Assembly: GCA_027487775.1 (NCBI GenBank)
Contig: JAIYCY010000034.1
Coordinates: forward strand, 1 to 64,000
Direction of reading: 5' to 3'
DNA from: Planctomycetaceae bacterium
GTDB lineage: Bacteria > Planctomycetota > Phycisphaerae > Tepidisphaerales > Tepidisphaeraceae
DNA length: 64,000 nt
Shown: piece by piece, positions 44,083-54,416 of the stretch
How the letters are laid out: each line of letters starts with the position of its first letter
Numbering within the stretch: position 1 is the first letter of the stretch
The notes under the pieces: generated by a model
The model's input: only the letters and a program-made list of their open reading frames with translations
Database searches by the model: none
Told to the model about the DNA's origin: nothing
Made by a program: the position numbers and the translations under genes

Positions 44083-44802
44083 TCACGCGGTCGGGGGCGT
44101 GATGATGTCGCCCTGACCGGTCGGAATCGTGCGCACGCGGTCAACATTCGCAACCAGATCGGTCATCTGACCCGCGCCGCCCGCCTTGATCAGGAAAAAG
44201 TCTTGGCCCGCACCGCCCGTCAGCGTGTTCCCCGTACCGAGCACGCCGCCGAGCACGTCATTGCCCTCGCCGCCCTCGATGAGGTCATCGCCTCGTCCGC
44301 CCCAGAGAATGTCGTTGCCCGCGTTGCCGTAAATCGAATCCGAGCCGTCTTCCCCGTGAATACGATCATTCCCACCGCGGCCGCTAATCACATCATTGCC
44401 ACGGCCGCCTGCGATGCGATCCGTACCTCCACCGCCGTTGATCTGATCATCTCCGCCCCGACCGTTGATTCGCGTATTCCCCGTGTACGACTCGCTCACA
44501 TTCACAATGTCGGGCCTCGCCCCACCTCGAATCTTCACCAGCAACACTTCCGCTAGCGGATATGTCTCGGTCAAAACCGTGTTCGAAGACCCTTCCGGGC
44601 GAACCGTCAACGTCACCACCAGATTCGATCCGTCCACCACCACGTCCACTGTGTTCCGATCTTCATCCGATCCCCGAACCACCACCACCTCGCCGTTGGA
44701 TTCAATCTCCGGCGAGCTGAGCATCCGACGACCTTCCAAAACCTCCACACCCGTTCCAAAACCGAACGCCATCCGACGCACGCATGAATTCTTCTTCGAC
44801 AT
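44083..44802 (-). CDS. RTX-type calcium-binding surface protein with LEGRRMLS motif (239 aa)
   Basis: The N-terminus MSKKNSCVRRMAFGFGTG runs into VEVLEGRRMLSS, close to the LEPR-like motif found near the start of many planctomycete exported proteins. From about residue 110 there are nine-residue glycine-rich repeats (GGDDQINGG, GGRGNDVIS, GNAGNDILW, GGRGDDLIEGG) that form a calcium beta-roll as in RTX proteins. It is probably cell-surface or secreted. Its role is unknown. ATG 44802 has GGAG 9 nt upstream. An ATG 51 nt earlier is also in frame. Confidence 0.85.
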   Translation of the reverse strand: MSKKNSCVRRMAFGFGTGVEVLEGRRMLSSPEIESNGEVVVVRGSDEDRNTVDVVVDGSNLVVTLTVRPEGSSNTVLTETYPLAEVLLVKIRGGARPDIVNVSESYTGNTRINGRGGDDQINGGGGTDRIAGGRGNDVISGRGGNDRIHGEDGSDSIYGNAGNDILWGGRGDDLIEGGEGNDVLGGVLGTGNTLTGGAGQDFFLIKAGGAGQMTDLVANVDRVRTIPTGQGDIITPPTA

Positions 44803-44961
44803 GGCCGATTCTCCAAAACTCGCCCCGTTCACCGAAGGCTCAAAAACCTCCACGCGGAAGTCGATTCGAGCCCTCTCACCTCTTACATCGCCCGAGCCTG
44901 CCGTTTTATTCCCGAATTCCTGTCAACCTCCCTCACGTCCGATCAAATCGAGATTCTGCAC

Positions 44962-45035
44962 TACTGCCTCAAGGGATAATTACTGCCTCAAGGGATAATT
45001 ACTGCCTCAAGGGATAATCACTGCCTCAAGTGATA
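44962..45035. repeat. Tandem repeat, 4 x 19 bp, overlapping the 3' end of the Amt-like gene
   Basis: TACTGCCTCAAGGGATAAT repeats exactly at 44962, 44981 and 45000. A fourth, slightly different copy at 45019-45035 is the last coding part of the Amt-like gene (stop 45018-45020). The array therefore extends outward from the stop codon. Confidence 0.95.
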
Positions 45036-46160
45036 GCTCTTGATGATCGTCTGCTGAAAATCCGGGTACGCGTTGATGTCATGCCGCACGATGTCCAGCC
45101 CCTCCGATTCCTCCGCCGATGTGATGCGCAGCCAACCCAGCAACGCCAGCAGCAACCCGAACACGCCCACCACCACGCCGATCACCACACCCAGGCCCGC
45201 CGCAATCCCCAAGCCGGGCCACGCGCCCAAACCCGCCTGCGTGAGCGTCACCCCTCGACCCGCAGATCCCACAACACCCGCAAGCAGCAGAGAAAGTCCC
45301 AGCCCACCCGGCTCATCGATCCGCAATCTCACATCCACCTTTCGCAAACACCAGGGCACAATCCAGCCCAGCAACACGCCCGATACGACCACCGCCCACG
45401 CATCAGGCCTCGCCACCACCGCGCCCGCCATCACACCCGCCGCACCACTCGCCAGCACCGACCCCACCTCCACTGCGCCGTACTTCATCTTCACAAAACC
45501 CCAACTCACCATCACCGCTATCGATCCACACAACAACGCCGCCACCATTCCCACCGCCAACGATTCCAAAACACCCGCTCCCATACCCCCATCACCCACT
45601 CGCTCGATCCAAGGCAACATCGGCAGCAACATCCAAAGCATCAAACCACCCATCACACCCATCGGCACGTGATGACCCGGAACCATGTTGCATGATCCGT
45701 CACGGTTGTATTTCCCCGACCTCGGACCGACCGCAAACGCAAGCAGCACCGCGCCCAACCCCGAACCGATCATCGCCATCACGCCCGCTGTCGCACCGCT
45801 TACACGCTGCTGCGAAAATCCCTCCAACAACGCAATCCCGCCAGACAGCAATCCCGAAAACACGAACCCCACCAGCACCATCACCCGCGTCCGACTCCGC
45901 TCCAGCATCGCCGTGCCCATCATACCCGTGCCCAGCACCACCCACGGAAAAAGCATCGCAAACACCCCCGCACGATCCGCCGCACCAAACAACGCCGACG
46001 CGCCCGCGCAAGCCACACCCGCGCACGCGAGCTCCAGGACCGCTCGCATCGCTTCCGTCGTCGCAGAACGCGCACGAACCAAGCCCTGCGACCACATCAA
46101 CAACGCAAGCCGCAGCACAACACCAATCACCACCGCCCACGAAGCCACCATCACATCCAT
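45018..46160 (-). CDS. Ammonium-transporter homologue lacking the pore histidines (380 aa)
   Basis: About ten to eleven hydrophobic helices occur. GPRSGKYNRDG and the following GHHVPMGVMGGLMLW match the Amt block GPR-GKY ... HNLPL-VLGG-LLW, and the tail GLDIVRHDINAYPDFQ matches the Amt C-terminus. However, the helix carrying the first pore histidine reads SQQRVSGATAGVMA, and the DDPVGAVSVHG region reads DEPGGLGLSLLLAG, so both twin-His residues are missing. It is probably a transporter-like sensor or a divergent channel. ATG 46160 has GGAG upstream. Confidence 0.75.
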   Translation of the reverse strand: MDVMVASWAVVIGVVLRLALLMWSQGLVRARSATTEAMRAVLELACAGVACAGASALFGAADRAGVFAMLFPWVVLGTGMMGTAMLERSRTRVMVLVGFVFSGLLSGGIALLEGFSQQRVSGATAGVMAMIGSGLGAVLLAFAVGPRSGKYNRDGSCNMVPGHHVPMGVMGGLMLWMLLPMLPWIERVGDGGMGAGVLESLAVGMVAALLCGSIAVMVSWGFVKMKYGAVEVGSVLASGAAGVMAGAVVARPDAWAVVVSGVLLGWIVPWCLRKVDVRLRIDEPGGLGLSLLLAGVVGSAGRGVTLTQAGLGAWPGLGIAAGLGVVIGVVVGVFGLLLALLGWLRITSAEESEGLDIVRHDINAYPDFQQTIIKSYHLRQ

Positions 46161-46211
46161 TTCATTCTCCGTCCGAGACGATTTCAGATTCCCTGCATAC
46201 ACTAAGGCAAG

Positions 46212-46727
46212 ATGCCCCTGACCGTCGACGCCTCATCATCCTCTAAACCGACGACTCAACACCCACACGAGCCGTTCGGACAGGAAGGCATCAGCCGCTA
46301 CTTCTTCTCCTTCTGCTGTTTCATCAGTTTTGTCTGCATGCTCTGCTCGCTCGCCATGTGGTTCAGATCGCATCGGGTCATGGACGAAGTCTGGAAATCA
46401 ACACACGACGGTCGGCTCGTCGTACGAAGCGTCTACGGTCGCGTCGTCATGCAAAAGCTCGTCCTCACCATCGATTACGGCGCAGCCGACGGGTGGAACT
46501 ACAGCCAGGCGTACTTCCGCCGTCCCATCAGCGACGGATGGCGGGACAGTTGGGCCAAGCGATTCGGCTTCGGCTGGGGCGTCGATCCCGGACAGGGCAA
46601 CGTCGCCGAAGTCCGCTGGATTCGCATCCGATGGCCCCTGATCGCCGCAGCCCTTTCCATCCTCCCGGGCTACTGGCTCATCCGAAAACGCACCCAAGCT
46701 CGACTCGCAGAATCCGATCATCCCTGA
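46212..46727 (+). CDS. Two-helix membrane protein of unknown function (171 aa)
   Basis: A polar N-terminus of about 28 residues precedes a helix YFFSFCCFISFVCMLCSLAMWF. An extracytoplasmic stretch of about 85 residues with conserved-looking aromatic and basic residues (GRLVVRSVYGRVVM, then GWNYSQAYFRRP) follows, and a second helix WPLIAAALSILPGYWLI ends in a basic tail. Planctomycetes encode many proteins with this layout. I know no function. It runs divergently from the Amt-like gene. Confidence 0.65.
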   Translation: MPLTVDASSSSKPTTQHPHEPFGQEGISRYFFSFCCFISFVCMLCSLAMWFRSHRVMDEVWKSTHDGRLVVRSVYGRVVMQKLVLTIDYGAADGWNYSQAYFRRPISDGWRDSWAKRFGFGWGVDPGQGNVAEVRWIRIRWPLIAAALSILPGYWLIRKRTQARLAESDHP

Positions 46728-46910
46728 CATCATGACCATCTTCGCTTGACAAACCACCCCAAATACATCTGATAATAAGGCTCGACGAAAAACGTCGAGT
46801 GATTCCGCGACATAGAAGGTTGCGGGGTCGGTCGCGGTGTATCATGGCGGCGTCTGAAGTCCTCGCCTCGCACCGCGATAGCCACATAGGTAGTCGTTCC
46901 GGGAGCAGGT

Positions 46911-49900
46911 TTGGCCAAGATCCGCATCAACGACCTGGCGAAAGAGCTAGGCGTTCCGAGCAAAGCAATTCTCGACAAGTGCATTGCCGAGAACATCGAC
47001 TTCGAAGGCAAAAAGCCGACGGGGGCAATCTCCATCTCACTCGGTCTCGCTGAGACCATCAAAGAGTGGGCCGGCGAAGGCGCTTTTGCCAGCGCTGCTG
47101 TCGCTGTCGCTGAAAAACCCAAAAAGGCACCCGCCAAGAAAAAGGGCGCCAAACAAAACGACGACGACGAGGCTCACGCTGACGAAGCAGCGCAAGACGA
47201 AACATCCTCCGCCGACGATCATGACGATCAACCGGTGCACACTCGCACCGAAAGACCCGCGGACGGCGCACAACCCATCGCCCGAGCCAACGCCAACGCA
47301 CACGACACGTCACCTCCACCACACACTGGCACTCAACCACACATTGGCACTCCCGCTCAAGCTGGCATCCCCACCGCCTCCTCCGACGCAGTGACACACG
47401 TCCCCGTCGAGATCGCCTCGACCGACTTGACCCAGCCAACGATTGCTCAGGCGACCCTCGCACATTCGACTGCACATTCGACTGCACATTCGACTGCACA
47501 TTCGACTGCACATTCGACCGTCGCGCATTCGACTGCACATTCGACTGTCGCGGCATCTCCGAACGCTCAGCCGACGGCCTCGGCAGACTTTTCCGCAAAC
47601 ACCGCTGCACATACCGAACACACCGAAGCAGCAGCCCAGGCTGTCAAGCCCGCGACACGCGCCGACACCTTCGTCGCCCCCTCGGCGGCCGAGATTCCTG
47701 CAACCGCTGCCGCATCCGCTTCGGCAACCGGTGCCACTCAGGTGGCAGCCTCGCAGGTCGCAACATCACAAGCCGCCAACGCACCCGTCGTCGCGGCCTC
47801 ATCGTCCCACGCCGGCCCTCCCACGGGTCATGCCGCTGTCGGTCATCCCGCTGTCGGTCATCCCGCTGGCGGTCATCCCGTAGCCGGACGTGGCGGACCT
47901 CAACAGCCACAAACGCGACCCACCGTCAAGCTCGAAGACCGACTCGCCGCCGAACGCGAAGCTCGTCCGCGCCCACAACCCGTCGCATTCACCCCCAAAA
48001 AGGCCGAAGTCAAAGGACCCGCCCTCATCCGCGAAGAAAAACCCGACTTCGCTCCCGCTCCACGCGCGCGACCAAGACCCGGCGGACCGGGCGGACCCGG
48101 CGATCGTCCCGGCGGTCCTCCCGGACCCAACTCCCTCGGCACCGCGCGACCCAACACCGGACGTGGCGTCCGCACCGGAGCCGGCGATAGCGAAGAAGAT
48201 GAAAAGAAAAAGGGCAAGGCAGGCACCAGCCGTTCCGTCAGACGCTCGCCCGACGGTCGACGCGGTGAAGCCGACGAAAAACTCCGCGAGTTCACCGAAG
48301 CCGACCTCATCGAACGTCGCGACAAACTCTTTGCCGCAACCAGCTACCGCGCAGGCCTCAACCAAAACATGCGAAAAAGCGGCCAGGCCCGACACGGACC
48401 CGCTCAAACCGCCGCCCAACGCGGTGGACCCGCCGAAATCGAAGAACCGATCACCGTCAAATCCCTTTCGCTCGCACTCGGCGTCAAGGTCAATGACATC
48501 ATCGGCAAACTGATGAAGACCGGCGTCTTCGCCACCATCAATCAACCCCTCGATTTCGAGACCGCCGCCACACTCGCACTCGAATGGGGCGTCGAACTTG
48601 CCATCAAACGCGCCCAAACACTCGAAGAAATCTTCATGGATGAATTCGCGGCGCGAAACACCGACGAAGAAAGCCTCGTCCTCAGGCCCCCCGTCGTCAC
48701 CATTCTCGGCCACGTCGACCACGGCAAAACCAGCCTCCTCGACAAAATCCGATCCGCCAACGTCGCTGCGGGCGAAGCCGGCGGAATCACCCAGCATATC
48801 GCCGCCTTCAGCGTCGAACTCGAGCGCGAGGGCACGAAGAAACGCGTCACCTTCATCGACACCCCAGGCCACCAAGCCTTCACCGCCATGCGCGCTCGCG
48901 GCGCGAACATGACCGACGTCGTCGTCCTCGTCGTCGATGCCGCTCAGGGCATGCAGCCCCAAACCGTCGAATCCATCAACCACGCCCGCGCAGCTGGCGT
49001 CCCCATCGTCGTCGCCATCAATAAAATCGACCTCCCCGATGCCAATCCCGACATGGTCCTCGGGCAGATGGCACAAAACGAACTCAACCCCGTCGCGTGG
49101 GGCGGACAAACCGAAACCGTCCAAACCTCCGGACGCACCGGTCAGGGCGTCGATGAACTCATCGAAATTCTCGACCTGCAATCGCAAATCCTCGAACTCA
49201 AATCCGACCCGACCGCTCCCGCTCGCGGCGTCGTCATCGAATCACAGGTCAACCAGGGCCTCGGACCTGTCGCCACCGTCCTCGTCCAGGACGGTACGCT
49301 CAAGGTCGGCGACATCCTGCTCGCAGGGAACGCCTACGGCCGGGTCCGATCGCTTTATGACTCAAACGGCCGACCGGTTCAGTCCGCAGGCCCCAGCACG
49401 CCTGTCGTCGTCGCAGGGCTCTCCAGCGTCTCGATGGCGGGCGATAAGTTCTTCCAGATCGACGACCTCGATCGCGCCATGCAGATCGCAGAACAACGCT
49501 CGGTCGTCACACGCCAACAGCAACTCGCCGTCCAAAATCGCGCCAGCCTCCAAAACATCAGCGAAATGATGAAGTCCGGCGACGTCAAAACGATCAACCT
49601 CATCGTCAAAGCAGACGTCGCAGGCAGCATCGAAACGCTCGCCAAAACCATCACCGACCAAAACACCTCCGAAGTCCAGGTCAAACTCATCCACTCCGCC
49701 GTCGGTCCGATCAACGAAAGCGACGTCGAACTCGCCACCGCCAGCGACGCCGTCATCATCGGCTTCCACGTCACCGCCGAGCCGGCCGCCCAATCGCTCG
49801 CGGAATCCCGCAAAATCGAAATCCGCACCTATCGCGTCATCTACGAGATCTTCGACGATCTCAAAAAGGCCCTCTCCGGCATGCTCGAACCGGAAATCCG

Positions 49901-50201
49901 AGAAAAGCATCACGGCTGGATCGAAATCCGTCAGGTCTTCAAGGTCAGCCGTATCGGCAACGTTGCAGGCTGCTTCGTCACCGAAGGACACGTCTCACGC
50001 GGCTCCAAGATCCGCCTCGTCCGCGACGGAAACGTCATCACCGAAGGTCTCACCATCGATACGCTCCGACGCATCAAAGATGACACAAAGGAAGTCAAGC
50101 AAGGCCTCGAGTGCGGTATCAAACTCGCCGGCTACGACGACATCAAAGTCGGCGATAAACTCGAAGCCTACGTCCGGGAGGAAATCAAACGGACTCTGTA
50201 A
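46911..50201 (+). CDS. infB: Translation initiation factor IF-2 (1096 aa)
   Basis: It begins [20 protein letters not shown] (IF2_N module). A low-complexity region of about 380 residues rich in Ala, His, Thr, Pro and Gly follows, and a second IF2_N-like segment ([20 protein letters not shown]) precedes the G domain. G1 GHVDHGKTS is near residue 600, then DTPGHQAF and NKIDLPD. Domains II-IV close the protein. IF-2 brings fMet-tRNA to the ribosome. The TTG start has GGGAG upstream. The protein is about 200 residues longer than E. coli IF-2. DUF503 and rbfA follow, as in many bacteria. Confidence 0.97.
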   Translation: MAKIRINDLAKELGVPSKAILDKCIAENIDFEGKKPTGAISISLGLAETIKEWAGEGAFASAAVAVAEKPKKAPAKKKGAKQNDDDEAHADEAAQDETSSADDHDDQPVHTRTERPADGAQPIARANANAHDTSPPPHTGTQPHIGTPAQAGIPTASSDAVTHVPVEIASTDLTQPTIAQATLAHSTAHSTAHSTAHSTAHSTVAHSTAHSTVAASPNAQPTASADFSANTAAHTEHTEAAAQAVKPATRADTFVAPSAAEIPATAAASASATGATQVAASQVATSQAANAPVVAASSSHAGPPTGHAAVGHPAVGHPAGGHPVAGRGGPQQPQTRPTVKLEDRLAAEREARPRPQPVAFTPKKAEVKGPALIREEKPDFAPAPRARPRPGGPGGPGDRPGGPPGPNSLGTARPNTGRGVRTGAGDSEEDEKKKGKAGTSRSVRRSPDGRRGEADEKLREFTEADLIERRDKLFAATSYRAGLNQNMRKSGQARHGPAQTAAQRGGPAEIEEPITVKSLSLALGVKVNDIIGKLMKTGVFATINQPLDFETAATLALEWGVELAIKRAQTLEEIFMDEFAARNTDEESLVLRPPVVTILGHVDHGKTSLLDKIRSANVAAGEAGGITQHIAAFSVELEREGTKKRVTFIDTPGHQAFTAMRARGANMTDVVVLVVDAAQGMQPQTVESINHARAAGVPIVVAINKIDLPDANPDMVLGQMAQNELNPVAWGGQTETVQTSGRTGQGVDELIEILDLQSQILELKSDPTAPARGVVIESQVNQGLGPVATVLVQDGTLKVGDILLAGNAYGRVRSLYDSNGRPVQSAGPSTPVVVAGLSSVSMAGDKFFQIDDLDRAMQIAEQRSVVTRQQQLAVQNRASLQNISEMMKSGDVKTINLIVKADVAGSIETLAKTITDQNTSEVQVKLIHSAVGPINESDVELATASDAVIIGFHVTAEPAAQSLAESRKIEIRTYRVIYEIFDDLKKALSGMLEPEIREKHHGWIEIRQVFKVSRIGNVAGCFVTEGHVSRGSKIRLVRDGNVITEGLTIDTLRRIKDDTKEVKQGLECGIKLAGYDDIKVGDKLEAYVREEIKRTL
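47460..47546. repeat. In-frame 12-bp tandem repeat inside infB
   Basis: GCACATTCGACT repeats at 47460, 47472, 47484, 47496 and 47508 (last base changed), then continues in an interrupted form. It encodes AHST units in the linker of IF-2. A second, GHP-type repeat lies at about 47826-47880. Confidence 0.92.
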
Positions 50202-50391
50202 GCAGAAGCTGTCGCTTGCCAGTTGTCAGTGGCTGGCTCGTTGTTATTCGCCATGCTCCGCAGATCTTTGACCACCCGCTCATCCGCAGCGCCTTTTGCC
50301 ACGCGATCGATTCGAACTTCCAGCATCTGGCACCTGACCTCTGATACCCGGCCACAAACCACGATCCACCGTCCACTCTACACCCCCGTCG

Positions 50392-50673
50392 ATGTACACC
50401 GGCATTCTCAGGCTTGATTTTTCGATCCCCGGCGCCATGACATTGAAAGACAAAAGGCGGGCGGTCAAGAGCCTCAAAGATCGGCTGAGCCACCGCTTCA
50501 ACATCAGCGTCGCCGAGACCGATTCGCTCGACGCCATCCGATCCGCCGTCCTCGGGGTCGCGATGGTCAGCAACGACCAGGCCCACGTCAACGCCGCCCT
50601 TGATCAGGTGATCAACTATGCCCGAAATGATCCCGATATGATCCTCGACGAATACGACATGCACTTCGTCTGA
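50392..50673 (+). CDS. DUF503 (YlxP-like) protein (93 aa)
   Basis: The sequence MYTGILRLDFSIPGAMTLKD, KRRAVKSLKDRLSHRFNISV and AETDSLDAIRSAVLGVAMVS is the DUF503 pattern throughout, with normal length. The family is usually encoded between infB and rbfA, as here, and in firmicutes is called YlxP. A role in ribosome assembly or RNA binding has been suggested from context. The 190 nt between infB and this gene hold no recognisable feature. Confidence 0.92.
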   Translation: MYTGILRLDFSIPGAMTLKDKRRAVKSLKDRLSHRFNISVAETDSLDAIRSAVLGVAMVSNDQAHVNAALDQVINYARNDPDMILDEYDMHFV

Positions 50674-50752
50674 ACCAGAGCCCAAGTCTCTCCCCTCAAA
50701 CCATTGAACTGAAACTCAACAGAACAGCATTCCCCATCAGCCGGTCAACACC

Positions 50753-51190
50753 ATGTCCCGACGCACTGAAAGACTCGCCAGCGCCTTCCAGCGTGAGATC
50801 GCCACGATCATCATGCGGGAACTTCATGATCCACGCATCAAACTCTCACCCTCCGTCACTCGCGTGAAGGTGGCCGAAGACCTCTCCACCGCCGACGTTT
50901 ACGTCACCATCATGGGCACCCCAGGCGAACAGTCCGCAGCCTTCCACGCCCTCCAACACTCCGCCGGCATGATCCGCAGTCGCCTCGCCAAAGACTTCGA
51001 CATCCGCCAAATGCCCTACATCCGATTCCACATCGACCAAGGGGCACGCCGCGAAGTCGAAATGCTCGAACTCCTCCACAAAATCGAACTCGAACGACAA
51101 GCCCAACAGCCCCCAAGCCCCGCCGATTCCGACCCCAGCTCTCCCCAAAATCCCGATCCGGATTCGGCAACAGACCCCTCCAAAACCTGA
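50753..51190 (+). CDS. rbfA: Ribosome-binding factor A (145 aa)
   Basis: The RbfA KH-type domain is clear: RRTERLASAFQREIATIIMR, the HDPRIKLSPSVTRVKVAEDL block, STADVYVTIMG and the closing YIRFHIDQGARREVEMLELL. The C-terminal 25 residues are Pro/Ser/Asp-rich and disordered. RbfA assists late maturation of the 30S subunit and 16S rRNA 5' end. It follows infB and DUF503 in the typical order. Confidence 0.95.
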   Translation: MSRRTERLASAFQREIATIIMRELHDPRIKLSPSVTRVKVAEDLSTADVYVTIMGTPGEQSAAFHALQHSAGMIRSRLAKDFDIRQMPYIRFHIDQGARREVEMLELLHKIELERQAQQPPSPADSDPSSPQNPDPDSATDPSKT

Positions 51191-51314
51191 ATAGTCCCGA
51201 CAAGGCTCATCCCAAGGCACCTCCCGAGGTCACAACTCCGCCCGTTTTTAGCCCTTCGCGTTGCGGGCGACCATCGGTTTCTCGTACAATCCCCGACCCG
51301 GAATCAAATCCACC

Positions 51315-51932
51315 ATGAAGAACGCCACCAAGCACGCCGATACACTCAAAGGTCTGTTGAAGAAGCTTCCCAAGGAACTCCGCGCCGCCGAGCGCCCCAA
51401 ACTCGACGCCCCAGAGGCCATCGTCCGCGCAGGATTCATGTACGATGCCACCGACGCTGAAGCCGATGTCGCCCTCGAACTCCTCCGCGCCGAATTCACC
51501 GACTGGAACGAATTCCGTGTCGCCACCGAACTCGAACTTCAGTCCATGATCGGCGAAGAGTACCCAAAGGTCGAAGAACGCATCTCCCTGACACGCGAAG
51601 TCCTCCAAGCCATCTTCGATCGCGAAAACAGCTACAAACTCGACCGCATCCGTGAACTCAAAAAGGCCGAGCAACGCCAATACATCGCCGATCTCAATTC
51701 CAGCAGCGCCTTCATCGAAGCCTACCTCGCTCTCGCCAGCTTCGATCTTGCCGTCGTGCCCATCGACGAAGCCAGCCTCAAATTCCTCGTCGACGAAGAA
51801 GTCATCGAACCCGAAACCACCGCCCACGAGGCCATGACCTTCCTCGAATCACACCTCAAGGTCGACGACGCCTACCCCTTCTTCCTCCATCTCCGCGAAC
51901 AAGCCATCGGCACCAAACGCCGAAAACGCTAG
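51315..51932 (+). CDS. Divergent HhH-GPD/endonuclease III-like protein (205 aa)
   Basis: The middle of the protein follows the helical pattern of endonuclease III relatives: FTDWNEFRVATELELQSMIG, then helices of about 60 residues and FDLAVVPIDEASLKFLVDE, resembling the VPVD-x-H segment that carries the catalytic Asp. The HhH loop and Fe-S cysteines of genuine endonuclease III are not visible, so catalytic activity is doubtful. The C-terminus is basic (KRRKR). ATG 51315 (MKNATKHADT) is preferred to an open extension upstream. I am only moderately sure of the fold. Confidence 0.5.
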   Translation: MKNATKHADTLKGLLKKLPKELRAAERPKLDAPEAIVRAGFMYDATDAEADVALELLRAEFTDWNEFRVATELELQSMIGEEYPKVEERISLTREVLQAIFDRENSYKLDRIRELKKAEQRQYIADLNSSSAFIEAYLALASFDLAVVPIDEASLKFLVDEEVIEPETTAHEAMTFLESHLKVDDAYPFFLHLREQAIGTKRRKR

Positions 51933-52043
51933 GCCGTCTCCCAGGATGCAATCGACCCATCTGCATCACACCGCTTCCAGCGCCAACGCTTCTCGCGGTG
52001 CGATGACAAATCGATCTCGTCCTGCTAAAGATTTCATCTTCAC

Positions 52044-52931
52044 ATGACCCTTCCACCTTCATCCCTCCGGATCGGGCTTCCCTCGGGCAGCCTGCAAAAT
52101 GCCACCGTAGAACTCTTCGGCCGCGCCGGATATCGCATCCGCATCGCCGACCGTTCCGTCTTCCCCAGCTTTGACGATCCAGGCATCTCCGCAGTCCTCT
52201 TCCGCGCCCAAGAGATCAGCCGTTACGTCGTCGATGGCATCATCGATTGCGGACTCACCGGACACGACTGGATCGTCGAAAACGGCAATCTCGACGACGT
52301 CGTCGAAGTCTGCGAACTCGAATACTCCCGAGCCTCCAGCAACCCCGCCAAATGGGTCCTCGCCGTCCCCGAAGAATCGCCCGTCAAAGCCCCCGAAGAT
52401 CTCGCCTACAAAGTCATCGCCACCGAGCTCGTCCAAACCACGCGCCGCTACTTCCAGGAACGAAACATTCCCGTCACTGTCGAGTTCTCCTGGGGAACCA
52501 CCGAAATCAAAGCCCGCATCCTCGATGGCATCGTCGATATCACCGAGACCGGATCGAGCATCCGTGCCAACAACCTCCGCATCATCGACACCATCCTCAG
52601 CAGCACCACACGCTTCATCGCCAGCAAGTCCGCATGGAACGACCCCGCCAAACGCGAAAAACTCGAAAACATCGCCATGCTCCTCACCGGCGCGATCGCC
52701 GCTCGATCAAAGGTCGGACTGAAATTCAACCTCCCCGAATCCGCTCTCCCCGCCGTCGCGAAACTCCTGCCCTCCGAGCGCTCCCCCACCGTCAGCCGAC
52801 TCAACGAAGCCGGCTGGATCGCGGTCGAAGTCATTCTCGCCGAGAAACAGGAACGCGAACTCATCCCACAACTCAAACGCGCCGGCGCCACCGGACTCAT
52901 CACCTACCCGCTCAACAAAGTCATTCCGTAA
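52044..52931 (+). CDS. hisG: ATP phosphoribosyltransferase, long form (295 aa)
   Basis: The start RIGLPSGSLQNATVELFGRA and DCGLTGHDWIVENG are typical of HisG. The PRPP loop region reads ETGSSIRANNLRI. The length of 295 residues and a C-terminal domain ending AGATGLITYPLNKVIP indicate the long, hexameric form with a regulatory histidine-binding domain, which does not need HisZ. The enzyme performs the first step of histidine synthesis. No other his gene is adjacent. Confidence 0.95.
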   Translation: MTLPPSSLRIGLPSGSLQNATVELFGRAGYRIRIADRSVFPSFDDPGISAVLFRAQEISRYVVDGIIDCGLTGHDWIVENGNLDDVVEVCELEYSRASSNPAKWVLAVPEESPVKAPEDLAYKVIATELVQTTRRYFQERNIPVTVEFSWGTTEIKARILDGIVDITETGSSIRANNLRIIDTILSSTTRFIASKSAWNDPAKREKLENIAMLLTGAIAARSKVGLKFNLPESALPAVAKLLPSERSPTVSRLNEAGWIAVEVILAEKQERELIPQLKRAGATGLITYPLNKVIP

Positions 52932-53025
52932 TCCCGCATCCCATCCCGCCACGATGGGTTCTTTCCCTACCTTTCGTGCACCAACTTGGGACTTCCCGGC
53001 CTTTCGTTTATTCTCTCCCGACCCT

Positions 53026-54204
53026 ATGAAGATCCACGAATATCAGGCGCGTCAACTCCTCACCGACCACGGCATCGCAGTTCCACCCGCCGAGGTCGTC
53101 CGTAGCGCCGACGAAGCCGTCGCCGCCTATCGCAAGTTCGCCGCCGCCGGACAGTCGTTCTGCGTCGTCAAGGCCCAGGTCTACGCCGGTGGACGCGGAA
53201 AAGCCGGCTTCGTCAAGCTCGTCAAGACCGAAGCCGAGGCACGCGACGCCGCTACCTTCATGCTCACCAACCGCATGGTCAGCATCCAGACCGGCCCCGA
53301 AGGCGTCCCAGTCTCCGTACTGCTCGTCGCGCCCGGCGTTGACATCGCCAAGGAATACTACGTCGGCATCGTCCTGGATCGCGGTCGCAACACCGCCGTC
53401 CTCATCGCCAGCGCAGAAGGCGGCATGGACATCGAAGAAGTCGCCGCCAAGCATCCCGAAAAAGTCTTCAAAGAACCGCTACACCCCACGCTCGGCCTCC
53501 TGCCCTACCAAGCCACCGAGATCGCCTTCAAACTCGGCTTCGAAGGCAAGCGCGTCCGCGAAGTCGCCGGCGTCCTGACCAATCTCGCCAAAGCCTTCTA
53601 CGCCACCGACGCCAGCCTCGTCGAAATCAATCCGCTCGTCGTCACCAAGGACGATCGCCTCATCGCGCTGGATGCAAAGTTCAACTTCGACGACAACGCT
53701 CTCTTCAAACATCCCGAGCTTGAAGCGATGCGCGACGAGTCGCAACTCAACGCACTCGACGTCCGCGCCGAAAAGGCCAAACTCAGCTACATCGCACTCG
53801 ACGGAAACATCGGATGCCTCGTCAACGGCGCAGGCCTCGCCATGGCGACCATGGACATCATCAAATTCCACGGCGGCGACCCAGCCAACTTCCTCGACGT
53901 CGGCGGAGGCGTCACGCCTGAGGGCGCTCGCGAAGCCTTCAGCATCCTCATGAGCGACCCCAAGGTGAAAGGCATTCTCGTCAACATCTTCGGCGGAATC
54001 GCAAAGTGTGACCTCATCGCCGAAGCTCTCATCAGCGCCGGCAAGAGCCTCGGCTTCAAGGTCCCCGTCGTCGTGCGACTCGAAGGAACCAACAGCGAGA
54101 TCGCCCGCAAGCTGATCGCGGACGCTCAGAAAGACCTGCCGCAAATCCGACCCGCCAACGACCTCACCGACGCCGCCGAAAAAATCGTCGCCGCGGTGAA
54201 GTGA
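53026..54204 (+). CDS. sucC: Succinyl-CoA ligase [ADP-forming] beta subunit (392 aa)
   Basis: [20 protein letters not shown] opens the ATP-grasp domain, and [13 protein letters not shown] and [19 protein letters not shown] are conserved. The C-terminal CoA-ligase domain has [20 protein letters not shown] and [15 protein letters not shown]. With SucD it makes succinate and ATP from succinyl-CoA in the citric-acid cycle. sucD, normally next, is not in the window. ATG 53026 matches the usual start. The frame extends 24 codons upstream without support. Confidence 0.96.
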   Translation: MKIHEYQARQLLTDHGIAVPPAEVVRSADEAVAAYRKFAAAGQSFCVVKAQVYAGGRGKAGFVKLVKTEAEARDAATFMLTNRMVSIQTGPEGVPVSVLLVAPGVDIAKEYYVGIVLDRGRNTAVLIASAEGGMDIEEVAAKHPEKVFKEPLHPTLGLLPYQATEIAFKLGFEGKRVREVAGVLTNLAKAFYATDASLVEINPLVVTKDDRLIALDAKFNFDDNALFKHPELEAMRDESQLNALDVRAEKAKLSYIALDGNIGCLVNGAGLAMATMDIIKFHGGDPANFLDVGGGVTPEGAREAFSILMSDPKVKGILVNIFGGIAKCDLIAEALISAGKSLGFKVPVVVRLEGTNSEIARKLIADAQKDLPQIRPANDLTDAAEKIVAAVK

Positions 54205-54260
54205 TCACCGGAGTCAAGTGAACCGACATCCCGCCACGAGGCACATCACATTTCGGATCA

Positions 54261-54395
54261 ATGCCCATGCGTGTCTGGATCCTCGAAGACGATCCGCGCC
54301 GACGTAAGGCCTTTAGTGATGTTGTGTTCGCACTGCGACTCAAGGCACACTTCTTCAGGTCATCCCACGAGATGATCATACCCGCACTCTCATAG
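54261..54395 (+). pseudogene. Receiver-like fragment (44 aa)
   Basis: The frame reads MPMRVWILEDDPRRRKAF, then about 26 further residues and a stop. VWILEDDP-RR is the beta-1/acidic-pocket start of receiver-like domains, especially the cyclic-phosphate-processing type whose first lines read similarly. A full domain needs about 100 residues, and nothing downstream in any frame continues it, so this is probably a remnant or a very short domain protein. The Shine-Dalgarno is weak. Confidence 0.35.
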
Positions 54396-54416
54396 TCTCG
54401 AACAGGTGGCAGCGCG

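Noticed and set aside
47799-49187. 462-codon frame antisense to infB
   Set aside because: It is a shadow of infB produced by its GC-rich codon pattern, with no recognisable motif and no ribosome-binding site.
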